Source: Thermoanaerobaculia bacterium
Lineage (GTDB): Bacteria > Acidobacteriota > Thermoanaerobaculia > UBA5066
Assembly (NCBI GenBank): GCA_022071945.1
Contig: JAJVIN010000001.1
Coordinates: 248,001-312,000 of the forward strand
Length of the DNA stretch: 64,000 bases
Direction: 5' to 3'
This document shows positions 10,501 to 19,075 of this stretch, one piece after another. Made by a program: the position numbers and the translations under genes. The notes beneath the pieces were generated by a model. That model worked only from the letters and a program-made list of their open reading frames with translations, did no database searches and was not told where the DNA came from. The first letter of the stretch is position 1. Each line of letters begins with the position of its first letter.

Positions 10501-13196
10501 GGTTCGTGCCGCTCGGGTTCGAGCCGCGGCGATTCGAGCCGCGTCCCTTCGAGCCGGGCTTTCTCCTCCAGGAAGAGGCGCGCCTTCCCGTGTTCTCCTG
10601 TCAAGCCGGCCACGGTGGCCGCCAGGGAGAGGGCGCGGGAGAGGGCTTCGCCGTCGCCCAGCTCCCTCGCCAGAAGGAGGGCCTGCTCGATGTAGCGCGC
10701 GGCATCTTCTGTCCGCAGCGCCTCGAACGAGGTCTCGGCCAGAAGGATGAGGGCGGCGAGCTTCCTCTGGAGAAGCGGCTTTCCGGCTCCGCAGACCTGG
10801 ACCGCGATGTCGGCCTCGGCGAGAGAGTTCTCGAGGTCACCGAGCGCCCTGTAGGCCCGGGCGAGGAAAACCCGCGCGTCGACCTCCCTCGAGGCATCCT
10901 CTTCCTTCTCGACGTCGACGAGAAAGTCGAGCGCGGTTCGGGCGGCCCGGACGGCCTCTTCTAGGCTGAAGGCCTGCAGGGCTTCTGACGCCAGAAGCAG
11001 CGCGTGTTCGACGGCCTTGCCGGCGACGTCGCCTTCCGCGTAGTGGTAGAGAAGCGAAGCCCGTACGCGGGCCGTTCTTCCCTCGTGACGCGCCTCGAGC
11101 TTCTCCGCGCAGGTCCGGTGGAGGGTCCGCCTCTTGCGGCGTGGCAAGCCCAGGTAGAGGACGTCGCGCAGGAGCGAGCTCGTGAAGGCCAGCCTCTTTC
11201 CACGGCCCGCGGCCTCTTCCTCGAGAAGGCCCGCCTCGATGAGGCGGTCGACGACGTCGCCCGTGGCGTCGCGGCCGCCGAGGGCCTCGAGGTCTCGAAG
11301 GTCGAATCGCCTCCCGAGGACGGCCGCCATCGAGAGGATCTCGCGAAGGGGGTGTTCGAGCTTCTGAACACGCCGTTCGACCACCTGCTGAATCGTCTCT
11401 GGCAGGGCCGCGTCCCGCCAGGCAGCGCTCGGCGAGAGGGTCCAGAGTCCTGCCGCGTCCTTTTGCACGCCTCCGGTCTCCACCAGAACGCGTACGAGCT
11501 CCCTCGTGAAGTAGGGATTCCCCTCGGACGTTTCGAGGAGTTTCGTTGCGAGCCCGTCCGAGACGGGTCCCAGCAGGAGCGCCTCGACGAACTGCCGGTG
11601 CGGGGCCTCCGAAAACGGCCTGAGGAGCACGTTCCGGAAATGGGGATCCCCTCGGAAGCTCTGCAGAAGCCCCGCGAGGGAGTGCTTGCGGTCGACTTCC
11701 TCGGTCCGGTAGGTGGACACGACCAGGACGGGTGCGTTGGCGAGCCTGCGAACGATGTACTGGAGGGCCTCGATCGCCACGTTCGCGTGGTGGAGGTTTT
11801 CCAGGATGAGGAGGAGGCTCCGCCCGCCGGCGAGCCGCAGCAGCGTCCGCGCGAGGAGCTCGAAGATGGAAGTTCGGTCTTCCGGGCGCTTCGGGGCGGT
11901 GGGGACAGGGGGCGTGGAGCCGGGCGAGGACTGGATGGCCGAGACCGCGGAGCGGATGGCGCTGATCTCCGAGAGAACGGGGAACAGTCCAACGAGCTCC
12001 GGAGCCAGATCGCCAATGTCCGCCAGACGCCCGAACCGCCGGTCCGAATCCCGAAAATAGTCCTGAATGAGATCGCAGAAGCCCTGGTAGGGGAAGCTGC
12101 TCTCGAGCTCGCCAAACGCTCCGGTCAGAACGCGAATGCCCCGGGCGTGGGCGAGTTGCGAGAGCTCCTGGGCGAGCCGTGACTTCCCGATGCCGGCCTC
12201 GCCCCCCAGAAGAACCAACTGGCACGTCCCCGCGCCGGCCTCGTCGAGGCAGCGCGCCAGCTCCGAGAACTCCTTCTTGCGAGACACGAACGGGGAGGCG
12301 GGGCCTTGCGGCCTGGCTGAGCGCGGCGTCACCGCCACCTGGACCCGCCGGTCGCTGTCGGACAGCCGTGAGGCGTAGAAGCGGAGCTGGTCGCGAAGCT
12401 CCACGGCCCGCTGGGGTCTCTGATGGGCATCCTTCTCGAGGCATCGCAAGACGAGCCGGTCGAGCTCATCCTCGACGGGAAGGCCGAGGGACCGGAGAGC
12501 CGGCGGGGTCTCGTTGAGGATCCGGTACATCACGGCGTGAAAGTCACCGGAGAAGGGAGGCTCGGCCGCGAGGCACTCGTAGAGGATCACGCCGAGGGAG
12601 TAGATGTCCGATCTCTCGTCGACGTCCTCTCCCGCGACCTGCTCCGGGCTGAGGTAGTTGAGGGTCCCCACGATGACGCCGGCCCCCGTCACCCCGCGTC
12701 CCTTTCCCTGGCTCCGGGCGAGACCGAAGTCCAGGATGCGAACGCGCAGGCCGCCGGTGCCTCCGGACTCCATCATGACGTTCTCGGGCTTGATGTCCCT
12801 GTGGATGGCTCCCCTGTCGTGGCTGTAGGCCAGAGCGTCCGCCGTCTGGATCGCCATGTCGAGAATCTCGCCCAGGGCGAGGTGCTGAGTGCCGAGGCGC
12901 CAGCGCAGCGTGCTCCCGGAGACGACGGGCATGACGAAGAAGAGGCACCCGCGCGCCTCGTCCTGCCCGAAGTCGTAGATCGGGACGATCGACGGATGGT
13001 CCATTTGCCCGACGAGGTGAGCTTCGTGTCTGAAGCGGGCTTCCTGCTCGCTCGAGAGGTTCGCGAGCGAGACCGTTTTGATCGCCACGTCGCGCGAGAG
13101 GACAGAATCCCGGGCCCGGTAGACGACGCCCATCCCACCTCGGCCCAGCTCTCCGAGGATGTTGTAGCGGCCAGCGAGCGTGGTCCCGATCATCAC
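7515..13196 (-). CDS. Multidomain Ser/Thr protein kinase - AAA_16 ATPase - TPR - tandem SBP_bac_5 domains
   Basis: 1893 aa. Kinase: GRGGMGVVYRA, HRDIKPENVMM, DFGLA. ATPase: GGEAGIGKSRL, LLLILENLHHA. Helical repeat region. Two SBP_bac_5 modules: FVLTLRHGLRFHDGEPLTASSVKAAIERAL and FRIFLREDVRFHDGRRLTARDVRYSFERL. Confidence 0.85.
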   Translation of the reverse strand: MMIGTTLAGRYNILGELGRGGMGVVYRARDSVLSRDVAIKTVSLANLSSEQEARFRHEAHLVGQMDHPSIVPIYDFGQDEARGCLFFVMPVVSGSTLRWRLGTQHLALGEILDMAIQTADALAYSHDRGAIHRDIKPENVMMESGGTGGLRVRILDFGLARSQGKGRGVTGAGVIVGTLNYLSPEQVAGEDVDERSDIYSLGVILYECLAAEPPFSGDFHAVMYRILNETPPALRSLGLPVEDELDRLVLRCLEKDAHQRPQRAVELRDQLRFYASRLSDSDRRVQVAVTPRSARPQGPASPFVSRKKEFSELARCLDEAGAGTCQLVLLGGEAGIGKSRLAQELSQLAHARGIRVLTGAFGELESSFPYQGFCDLIQDYFRDSDRRFGRLADIGDLAPELVGLFPVLSEISAIRSAVSAIQSSPGSTPPVPTAPKRPEDRTSIFELLARTLLRLAGGRSLLLILENLHHANVAIEALQYIVRRLANAPVLVVSTYRTEEVDRKHSLAGLLQSFRGDPHFRNVLLRPFSEAPHRQFVEALLLGPVSDGLATKLLETSEGNPYFTRELVRVLVETGGVQKDAAGLWTLSPSAAWRDAALPETIQQVVERRVQKLEHPLREILSMAAVLGRRFDLRDLEALGGRDATGDVVDRLIEAGLLEEEAAGRGKRLAFTSSLLRDVLYLGLPRRKRRTLHRTCAEKLEARHEGRTARVRASLLYHYAEGDVAGKAVEHALLLASEALQAFSLEEAVRAARTALDFLVDVEKEEDASREVDARVFLARAYRALGDLENSLAEADIAVQVCGAGKPLLQRKLAALILLAETSFEALRTEDAARYIEQALLLARELGDGEALSRALSLAATVAGLTGEHGKARLFLEEKARLEGTRLESPRLEPERHEPARTPTGPAGDGGGGTLTVALSTPLSVIDPALSLALDEVEVLACCFEPLLTVDDEGHVLPNLAEEIEELEGGSRFVLTLRHGLRFHDGEPLTASSVKAAIERALKLAPASLPPAYSLLSRRADVEPVQVLSESRLEFRLEGPTPNFPALLTDPRTAIVREPAPKGEGSLAGTGPFRLVSPGPGRRVVLQRTGTWWRGPSPFVETLEFRSGMAAEAIASGLKEGSIDVGRDLLPEDLDEVLRDPVLRRRVVETPQKTTYFALFNQNRHPGKIASFRRALSGVVDPQALVWRTIGRFAQPAMGLIPPGILGHDPGRRKPVLSLADATELLQAGGPGSAVELRVAVHPALQDRFRALSSSLFELWESLGITAVVVTATMGEFLRSFSDCGEIDVWIGRWTADYDDPANFTLDLFHSRKGQLKSYFSSPETDAVLVEARRLGKPAAREAAYRKFELDLIEDGVAIPLFHELTYRIAGPNVHGLSLASRPPFVNYHQVVKSHDAPLPGARLARRGILHIPITEEVASIDPSLCDTAEAAEVQANITEPLTRVTEGAQVVPWLAREVRAEDGGRSFRIFLREDVRFHDGRRLTARDVRYSFERLARSKRSSASWLLSRVRGIGTLREGHTTELSGIRVVSPHELVVELAEPLTIFPTLLSDPVTGIVPEGSDPSAQSWKAGNVGTGPFRLVHFEATRRVELEANPSYWREGFPCCEGLVFHLGVSPDEIFAGLKDGTFALASDLKPGQVEALRRDSVFGPRLRQRPRLCTYFLAVNVRGGILKDRDLRRRFIGCIDVRRLVERHLGSVAMPASGLIPPGILPRRRSDLAVRPRTPGPFPAFPSPLVANVHPSFDGEYGLLAGELFSMLLSQGIDVVHPKRSIADYMRHHKAGTPDLMLGRWIADYPDPDSFAGILHSRSGGLGHFCGSAELDEVIEQAAAESEPGTRRSLYLRFEETIREEAILLPLFHEQLYRFARPEVRGLELAFTSPNVAYERLSLEV

Positions 13197-13282
13197 TCAG
13201 GTTCCCGTGCGGGGAGAGTCTCTTCGGAGAGGGTGCCTAGAGATTTTACCACCCGGCTTCGGGCGCTCGCGGGCCCGAAAGC

Positions 13283-15859
13283 CTATTTGAGGCCGCTCAC
13301 CTGGTAGAGGTCCGAGAGGGTCCGGATGTACGAGTAGACGTAGGCCCTTCCATCCAGGGAGACCCGGGTGATGTCGACCGAGACCACGCCGGCGGGGTCG
13401 AGCGGCTGGAGCTCCTTCCAGAGAGTCCGCTGGCCGGTCTTGAGGTTCAGCTTGGCGACCTTCGCGGGGAGGGAGGGGTTCCCGACGACGAAGGCTTCCG
13501 AGCTGTCGAACATCCAGCCGACGACACGGTCTCCGGGCAGAGAGCCCGCAACTTTCGTGGGCTGTCCCCCACCTTCGAGAGGCAGGGAGAGGAGGCCCTG
13601 CTCGGAGTTGCGCACCACGAGCGTCTTCTGGTCGGGAGCAACCGGACTCTCGACGAGAGCGGGTTGCACGAGACCCTCCGGGGTCAAGGACTTCTCGTTC
13701 GTTCCGTCAGCGGCCATGGTGTAGAGGCGGGGCTTCTCGCCCTCCTTCTGGCCGAGGAACAGGAGGGTGTTCTGGTCGATGTACCAGCCGGTGTTCCCGA
13801 TCGGCTTGGCCGCCGTCGCCGGCAGCGGCTTGGGCGACCCGACGCCGGTCGGCAGGAGGACGTATCGCCGGTCCTTGCGAGTCAGGGAGAAGGCCCATTT
13901 GCCGTCCGGGGAGAGATTGAGGGCCGATCCCTCTCCCAGCCGGACCGCAGGGGTCCCGTCGGTCTTCCTGACGTAGAGGCCCCACTTCTCGCCTCCGCCT
14001 TCCCCGTTCTCGTGGAAGAGGACGACGCTTCCATCCCCGGAAAGGTCCTTGGGAACCGAGTAGTCGAGCCATGAGAGGTCGATCTCCCGATCCCCGCCAG
14101 GGGGGAGGCACCTCATTTCCCTTCGGGCGTTCTCGAACGAGAGGAGGACGCGGCCGTCGCTGGCAATGTCATGGAGCGTGAGGGGACCCGTCACGCGCAG
14201 GACGAGCCGCTCCTTTCCCGACAGGGTGACGGCGGTGAGGGCCCGGGCGTACCCCGCGCGAGTCCCGGCGAACCAGACCTCGCTGTCCCGCCAGGCGAGC
14301 CCCTGCACGCGGTTCCAGCCTTCGGAAAGGACCTTCTTCGTTCCCTTCACGTCGACGACGGCCACGGACCCGGCGCCGCTGTCCCGGGAGGGGTAATCGA
14401 GAAAGGCGACCATGTCGCCCTTGGGGGAAACCTGAGGGTTTCCGATCCAGCCGGTCGTCTCGTACAGGACCTTGCCGGACGGGTACTCGAGGATCGTCTT
14501 GCCGCCGGCACGGCGGGTGATCGCGAGGTCCTTGCCATCTGGGGACCACGAAGCAAAGGCGACGTTCTCGGCGATCTCTCTCGGAGTTCCGCCCGCGAGT
14601 GGAGCGCGCGCGAGAGTGCCGGCCCGCTCGAAGATCGAGACAGGCTGGCGCTTGAGGGAAAGCGCCATCTCGCCAGACGGGGAAATGTCGAGGATCTCGG
14701 TACCCGGCAAGTTCAGGGAGCGTGATTCCGTGCTCCCGGGGATCGTGGAGAAGGGCTCGACGGGGTTGCCGTCCCACGCGCCGCCGTAGATGACCGTCTG
14801 TCCGTCCGGAGAGAACCGGGCGGATTCGATCGTTCCCCTCCTGAAGGCCAGTCTCTGGAACACGGGCTCGGAGAAGCTGCTCTTGCCGAGCGTGAACCCG
14901 GCAAAGAGGAGCCCCGCGACGAGAACCGCGGCACCAGCGGCCAGGACCGCCAGGGGGATCTTCCTGGCGGGCGCCGCCGCGGGAGTCTCCGCCCCCTTCT
15001 GAACGGCCAGGGCTCCTGTGGTGAGGGTTCCGAAGGACTCCAGGGCGAAGACGAGATCCTGGGTGGACTGAAAGCGGTCCTTTGGGTCCTTCTCGAGGCA
15101 GCGCCGGATGACCCGCTCGAGGAACGGAGGGAAATTCGGGTCGTACTTGGTCAGGTCCGGTGGGTCTTCCTTCAGGATGGCGCTGATCGTCTCGGCCTGG
15201 GTATCGGACTTGAAGGCCCTCTTGCCCGAGAACATCTCGTAGAGGACGGCTCCGAAGGAAAAGATGTCCGAACGGTTGTCGGCGTCCTTGCCGCGGAGCT
15301 GTTCGGGGGCCATGTACCCGATCGTCCCCATGACGATCCCGGGCTGAGACACGGTCGGAGAGTCGTCGTCGTCTTCCTGGACGGCCTTCTTCGCCAGGCC
15401 GAAGTCGAGGATCTTCGGGAGCCCCTCCTTGGTGATGAAGATGTTCTCGGGCTTCAGGTCGCGGTGGACGATGCCCTTTGAGTGGGCCGCGGCGATTCCC
15501 TGGGCCACCTTGATCGCAACGTCCACGAGCTTCTTCTGCGAGAGGCTCTGCTTGGAGATGTGAGCGCGGAGCGTGTCCCCCTCGAGGAGCTCCATGACGG
15601 CGTAGGCGAACTCGGGAGTGACGACGAAATCGAAGATGTTGAGGATGTTGGGGTGCTGGAGAGCGGCGACGGCCTTAGCCTCGCGCTCGAACCGGAGCTT
15701 CGCTTCGGGATCGTCGGAGGAGAGAGCCAAGAGGACCTTGATCGCGACATCCCGTTCGAGCCTCGAGTCCCGTGCCCGGTAGACCTCTCCCATTCCGCCC
15801 GCGCCGAGCAGGGAGACGATCGAGTACTGGCCGAGTTTGGTGCCTGGCTTGAGAGGCAT
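13283..15859 (-). CDS. Membrane Ser/Thr protein kinase with TolB/PD40-like beta-propeller
   Basis: GAGGMGEVYRA, HRDLKPENIFI, DFGLAKKA; TM IPLAVLAAGAAVLVAGLLFAGFTLG; repeated SPDG/SPSG propeller motifs. Confidence 0.88.
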   Translation of the reverse strand: MPLKPGTKLGQYSIVSLLGAGGMGEVYRARDSRLERDVAIKVLLALSSDDPEAKLRFEREAKAVAALQHPNILNIFDFVVTPEFAYAVMELLEGDTLRAHISKQSLSQKKLVDVAIKVAQGIAAAHSKGIVHRDLKPENIFITKEGLPKILDFGLAKKAVQEDDDDSPTVSQPGIVMGTIGYMAPEQLRGKDADNRSDIFSFGAVLYEMFSGKRAFKSDTQAETISAILKEDPPDLTKYDPNFPPFLERVIRRCLEKDPKDRFQSTQDLVFALESFGTLTTGALAVQKGAETPAAAPARKIPLAVLAAGAAVLVAGLLFAGFTLGKSSFSEPVFQRLAFRRGTIESARFSPDGQTVIYGGAWDGNPVEPFSTIPGSTESRSLNLPGTEILDISPSGEMALSLKRQPVSIFERAGTLARAPLAGGTPREIAENVAFASWSPDGKDLAITRRAGGKTILEYPSGKVLYETTGWIGNPQVSPKGDMVAFLDYPSRDSGAGSVAVVDVKGTKKVLSEGWNRVQGLAWRDSEVWFAGTRAGYARALTAVTLSGKERLVLRVTGPLTLHDIASDGRVLLSFENARREMRCLPPGGDREIDLSWLDYSVPKDLSGDGSVVLFHENGEGGGEKWGLYVRKTDGTPAVRLGEGSALNLSPDGKWAFSLTRKDRRYVLLPTGVGSPKPLPATAAKPIGNTGWYIDQNTLLFLGQKEGEKPRLYTMAADGTNEKSLTPEGLVQPALVESPVAPDQKTLVVRNSEQGLLSLPLEGGGQPTKVAGSLPGDRVVGWMFDSSEAFVVGNPSLPAKVAKLNLKTGQRTLWKELQPLDPAGVVSVDITRVSLDGRAYVYSYIRTLSDLYQVSGLK

Positions 15860-15878
15860 AAGGTCCGCTCCGTCTTCG

Positions 15879-16625
15879 CTAGTCGCTCAGAACCATGCAG
15901 GTAGGACGGCTCGGGTGCGCGTAACACACGACGACCGACTCTCCTTCTCTTTCCTGAGCATAGCCGACCAGCCCGATTCTCCCCAGGATTTCCCTCTGTT
16001 TGGCGATCTCCCTGGATCCGGAGCAGGTCTTGGTGGCCTCATCCACCGTGATGGGCGCCTTGATGTCCTGGTAGAAGACGTAGCGCCAGTAGTCCGCGTA
16101 TTTCAAGAGGAGCTTGACGATCACCATGCCGACGGCGAACTTGTCCTTCATGCTGGCGAAGTTCCCCGGCGCGACGGTCGAGAAGAGGTAGCGCCACCTC
16201 CCGGAGGCGCTCGCGCGCCGGATCGCGTGGCTCGTCATCCGGATCTGAAGCCGGTTGCCGCGGTACGCGGGGATCACGGCGGCGCGCTCGAGATGGGCGA
16301 CCCTGTGAAGAAGCTCGGGGTCCGTCATGCCCAAGTCCAGCCCCAAGTTGTCGGAACGGTCGCCGGGAAAGAAGATCGACCGGAAGCCCACGAGCTTCTG
16401 GCCGACGAACGTCCCGATCGTGACGCCCCGGTTCCCAAGGCACTGGAGAAGGAGCTCCTTCGGGTCCGGGTAGTAGAGGGCAGGATCCTCGAGCGTGTCG
16501 ACGACGACCTCCTGCACGCCCCAGACGGCATCGAGATTATCGGGAGTCAGTTCCGCGATCTCGAACGGGTACTCCCGGCCATCCTCCTGGTTACGGAGGA
16601 GGCCGGTTTCCAGAACTGTTGCCAT
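15879..16625 (-). CDS. GNAT-like N-acetyltransferase
   Basis: FVGQKLVGFRSIFF and HLERAAVIPAYRGNRLQIRMTSHAI (acetyl-CoA-binding-like). Start taken as MATVLETG. Confidence 0.6.
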   Translation of the reverse strand: MATVLETGLLRNQEDGREYPFEIAELTPDNLDAVWGVQEVVVDTLEDPALYYPDPKELLLQCLGNRGVTIGTFVGQKLVGFRSIFFPGDRSDNLGLDLGMTDPELLHRVAHLERAAVIPAYRGNRLQIRMTSHAIRRASASGRWRYLFSTVAPGNFASMKDKFAVGMVIVKLLLKYADYWRYVFYQDIKAPITVDEATKTCSGSREIAKQREILGRIGLVGYAQEREGESVVVCYAHPSRPTCMVLSD

Positions 16626-16626
16626 T

Positions 16627-19074
16627 TCAGCCTTCAACTTCTTCAATTTCCCCCTGCTTGGGATCCTGCGGGGACCGGCGGGTCAAGAAAACGAACGCCG
16701 CCGTTGCCGCAAGGTAGCCACCCGCGATCGTCGCGACGCCGGTCACGGCTCCCAGGGCCGCCGCCCATCCGAACGCGCCGGGACCGACCATCTGACCGAC
16801 CTTCTTGATCGCGCTGAAGAAGCTGAGGGCCTTGCCGTGGCCGAGGTTCTGCGACGCGGGCAGGTTGACGAAGTAGCTGTTCTGGGAGACGAGGCCGATC
16901 GAATCCGAGATGCCGAGCAGAATGATGGCGACGACGGCCCCCGCGAAGGTCGCTTTCGAACAGAAGGCGGCGAGCGCGAGGACACCGACGATTCCAGCGG
17001 CCGTCATGATCTGCCTGCCGGAGTACTTCTTCCCGAGCTTCTTGATCAGGAAGGGACCGACGAAGATGATGCAGATCCCGTACACGAGGAAGGCGCGGCC
17101 GATGTTGCCCTGAGTGACGCCAATCGACTTGGCGTAGAGCGGGAAGAAGTAGTTCAGGAACGTCCCGGCGATGGCGGACGGAATGGTCACGAGAAGGAAG
17201 AAGGCAATGAGGTTGCCGTCCGCGAAGAACCCCTTGATTCGGTCCTTGGACGGCCCCGCGGTCCCGGCACCGGCGGGCCTCACATTCGTGACGAATGAGA
17301 GCGCGAAGGTTGCGGCGATGACGGCGATGACAGCCGCGAACACGAAGACCTTCGGGAAGCCCATGCGCTCGGCAAGCATGGCTCCGAGAACCGCCCCGCA
17401 GTTCTGGCCGGCGAAAATGCCGGCGTTGAGAATCGAGAAGCCCTTGGTTCTCGACTCGGCGGACTGTCCGGCCGCCACGAGACCACGGAGTCCCATCCAG
17501 GCCGCTCCGTAGCCCAGTCCAACGATGCCGCGGGCCCCGATGAAGGAGACCGCATCCCACACCATCGCCGAGGCCAGGGTCCCGAGGCCCATGACCACAA
17601 GTCCGGCCATGAACGGCGGTCTCCAGCCTCGCTTGTCGATAGCGGCTCCGATGAAGAGCGAGGAGAGGAAGGCCCCGAACATCTCCGCCACGATCGGAAG
17701 GCCGAGGACGACCTGGGGCGAGAGCCCGAAGAGCGGCCTGTAGAGGTCCTTCATCATCACGGGGATGAAGGAGACGGACATGTAGCCGCAGAGCAAGACC
17801 AGGAAGGCAAGGGGCCGGACCGAGATGTCCTCCTCCTTCGCCGCCATGCTCTTGAGGTTACGGATGAAGCCGGTGGCTCCCTCTTCTTCGCCAGAGATGA
17901 GGCCGCCCACGGCGGAAAGCCCCTTCATCTCCCCCGCCATCTGGCGCTTGAGCAGGAGCGTCATGAAGACGATGGCCTCGACCATGAAGAAGATCGAGGT
18001 GATGAGCATCGTGACCGCGTCCAGAGCCAGATTGAAGATCCGGCTCCTGACGTAGGCCTCGGAGATGATCACGGCGATGCCGGCCTTGGCTCCAGTGACG
18101 TCGGGCTTGAGCGCCCGGGACAGGAGGTATCCGGCGCTCACGGGTGCCCGCTTTCCCGTCGCGGTGGAATAGAGAACGGAATCGGTGGCCCCCGTCAGGT
18201 CGATCCGCTCGATCTCCTTGACCGACTGGACGATCTTGCCGAGCCAGTCGTCGATTCCGACGAGGTCGGTGTAGGGAACGCCGAGGCCGGAGACCTTCTC
18301 GACCGTCTTCCGGATGATGTCGGCCGTCAGCGAAGTGTTCTCCTGGACGATCTGGAGGTAGGCCGTCCGGAACATCGAGACGTTGATGAGGCCGTAGGCG
18401 ATCTGGGCCAAGATCAGAACGAGGACGAGGACCGTCGAGAGCTTTCTCTTGTTCAGCTTGCCGTCGCTCTCGAAGACGTTGATGCGCGCCAGGGCGAGCC
18501 CGATCAGGAGGATCGCGCCGAGGGCGATCAGCACCATGATCTTCACGGTCTCTCTGAGGTAGGTGCCCGTCCGGTTTTCGACCTCCGAGGAATCGAAGAT
18601 CAGGTCGAGGGTTCCGATCCAGGCCCCCTTGGCGTCCCGGATCGGAAGGAAGGAGTGGTATTTCCCTTCCCAGAGTGTCCAGGAAAAGAGCTGAGCTCCC
18701 TTGAATTCGCGGAAATCGACCTTGGCTTTGAGCCGGTCGGGGAGCTTCTGGTCCTTCGCTCGGCCGCCGAGGTCGTAAAGGATGGTCCCGTCGGGCAGGA
18801 CGACGTTGACCGCCTGGATGGCGGGTGTGTCGGTCCGGATCCCGGCCAGGATTTCGGCCATGCCGGCGAAGTTCTCGAGGGGCTTGTGGAACTTGACGGC
18901 GTACTCGATCTTCCGCCGGGCCTCGCCTCCGGCGACGCTGTAGGAAGCGACCAGGGAGTCGACGTAGTTCTTCCGGAAGGATCCGATGTTGAGGACCCCA
19001 GTGAACAGGAGAACGATGACGACGAGCAGAGACGCGATGATGGCGATCGAGAACTGGATCGACTTGCGCGTCAT
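16627..19074 (-). CDS. MFS transporter with N-terminal extracytoplasmic sensor-like region
   Basis: 815 aa; two TM-flanked soluble segments, then about 400 aa of MFS-like helices. Confidence 0.7.
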   Translation of the reverse strand: MTRKSIQFSIAIIASLLVVIVLLFTGVLNIGSFRKNYVDSLVASYSVAGGEARRKIEYAVKFHKPLENFAGMAEILAGIRTDTPAIQAVNVVLPDGTILYDLGGRAKDQKLPDRLKAKVDFREFKGAQLFSWTLWEGKYHSFLPIRDAKGAWIGTLDLIFDSSEVENRTGTYLRETVKIMVLIALGAILLIGLALARINVFESDGKLNKRKLSTVLVLVLILAQIAYGLINVSMFRTAYLQIVQENTSLTADIIRKTVEKVSGLGVPYTDLVGIDDWLGKIVQSVKEIERIDLTGATDSVLYSTATGKRAPVSAGYLLSRALKPDVTGAKAGIAVIISEAYVRSRIFNLALDAVTMLITSIFFMVEAIVFMTLLLKRQMAGEMKGLSAVGGLISGEEEGATGFIRNLKSMAAKEEDISVRPLAFLVLLCGYMSVSFIPVMMKDLYRPLFGLSPQVVLGLPIVAEMFGAFLSSLFIGAAIDKRGWRPPFMAGLVVMGLGTLASAMVWDAVSFIGARGIVGLGYGAAWMGLRGLVAAGQSAESRTKGFSILNAGIFAGQNCGAVLGAMLAERMGFPKVFVFAAVIAVIAATFALSFVTNVRPAGAGTAGPSKDRIKGFFADGNLIAFFLLVTIPSAIAGTFLNYFFPLYAKSIGVTQGNIGRAFLVYGICIIFVGPFLIKKLGKKYSGRQIMTAAGIVGVLALAAFCSKATFAGAVVAIILLGISDSIGLVSQNSYFVNLPASQNLGHGKALSFFSAIKKVGQMVGPGAFGWAAALGAVTGVATIAGGYLAATAAFVFLTRRSPQDPKQGEIEEVEG

Positions 19075-19075
19075 C

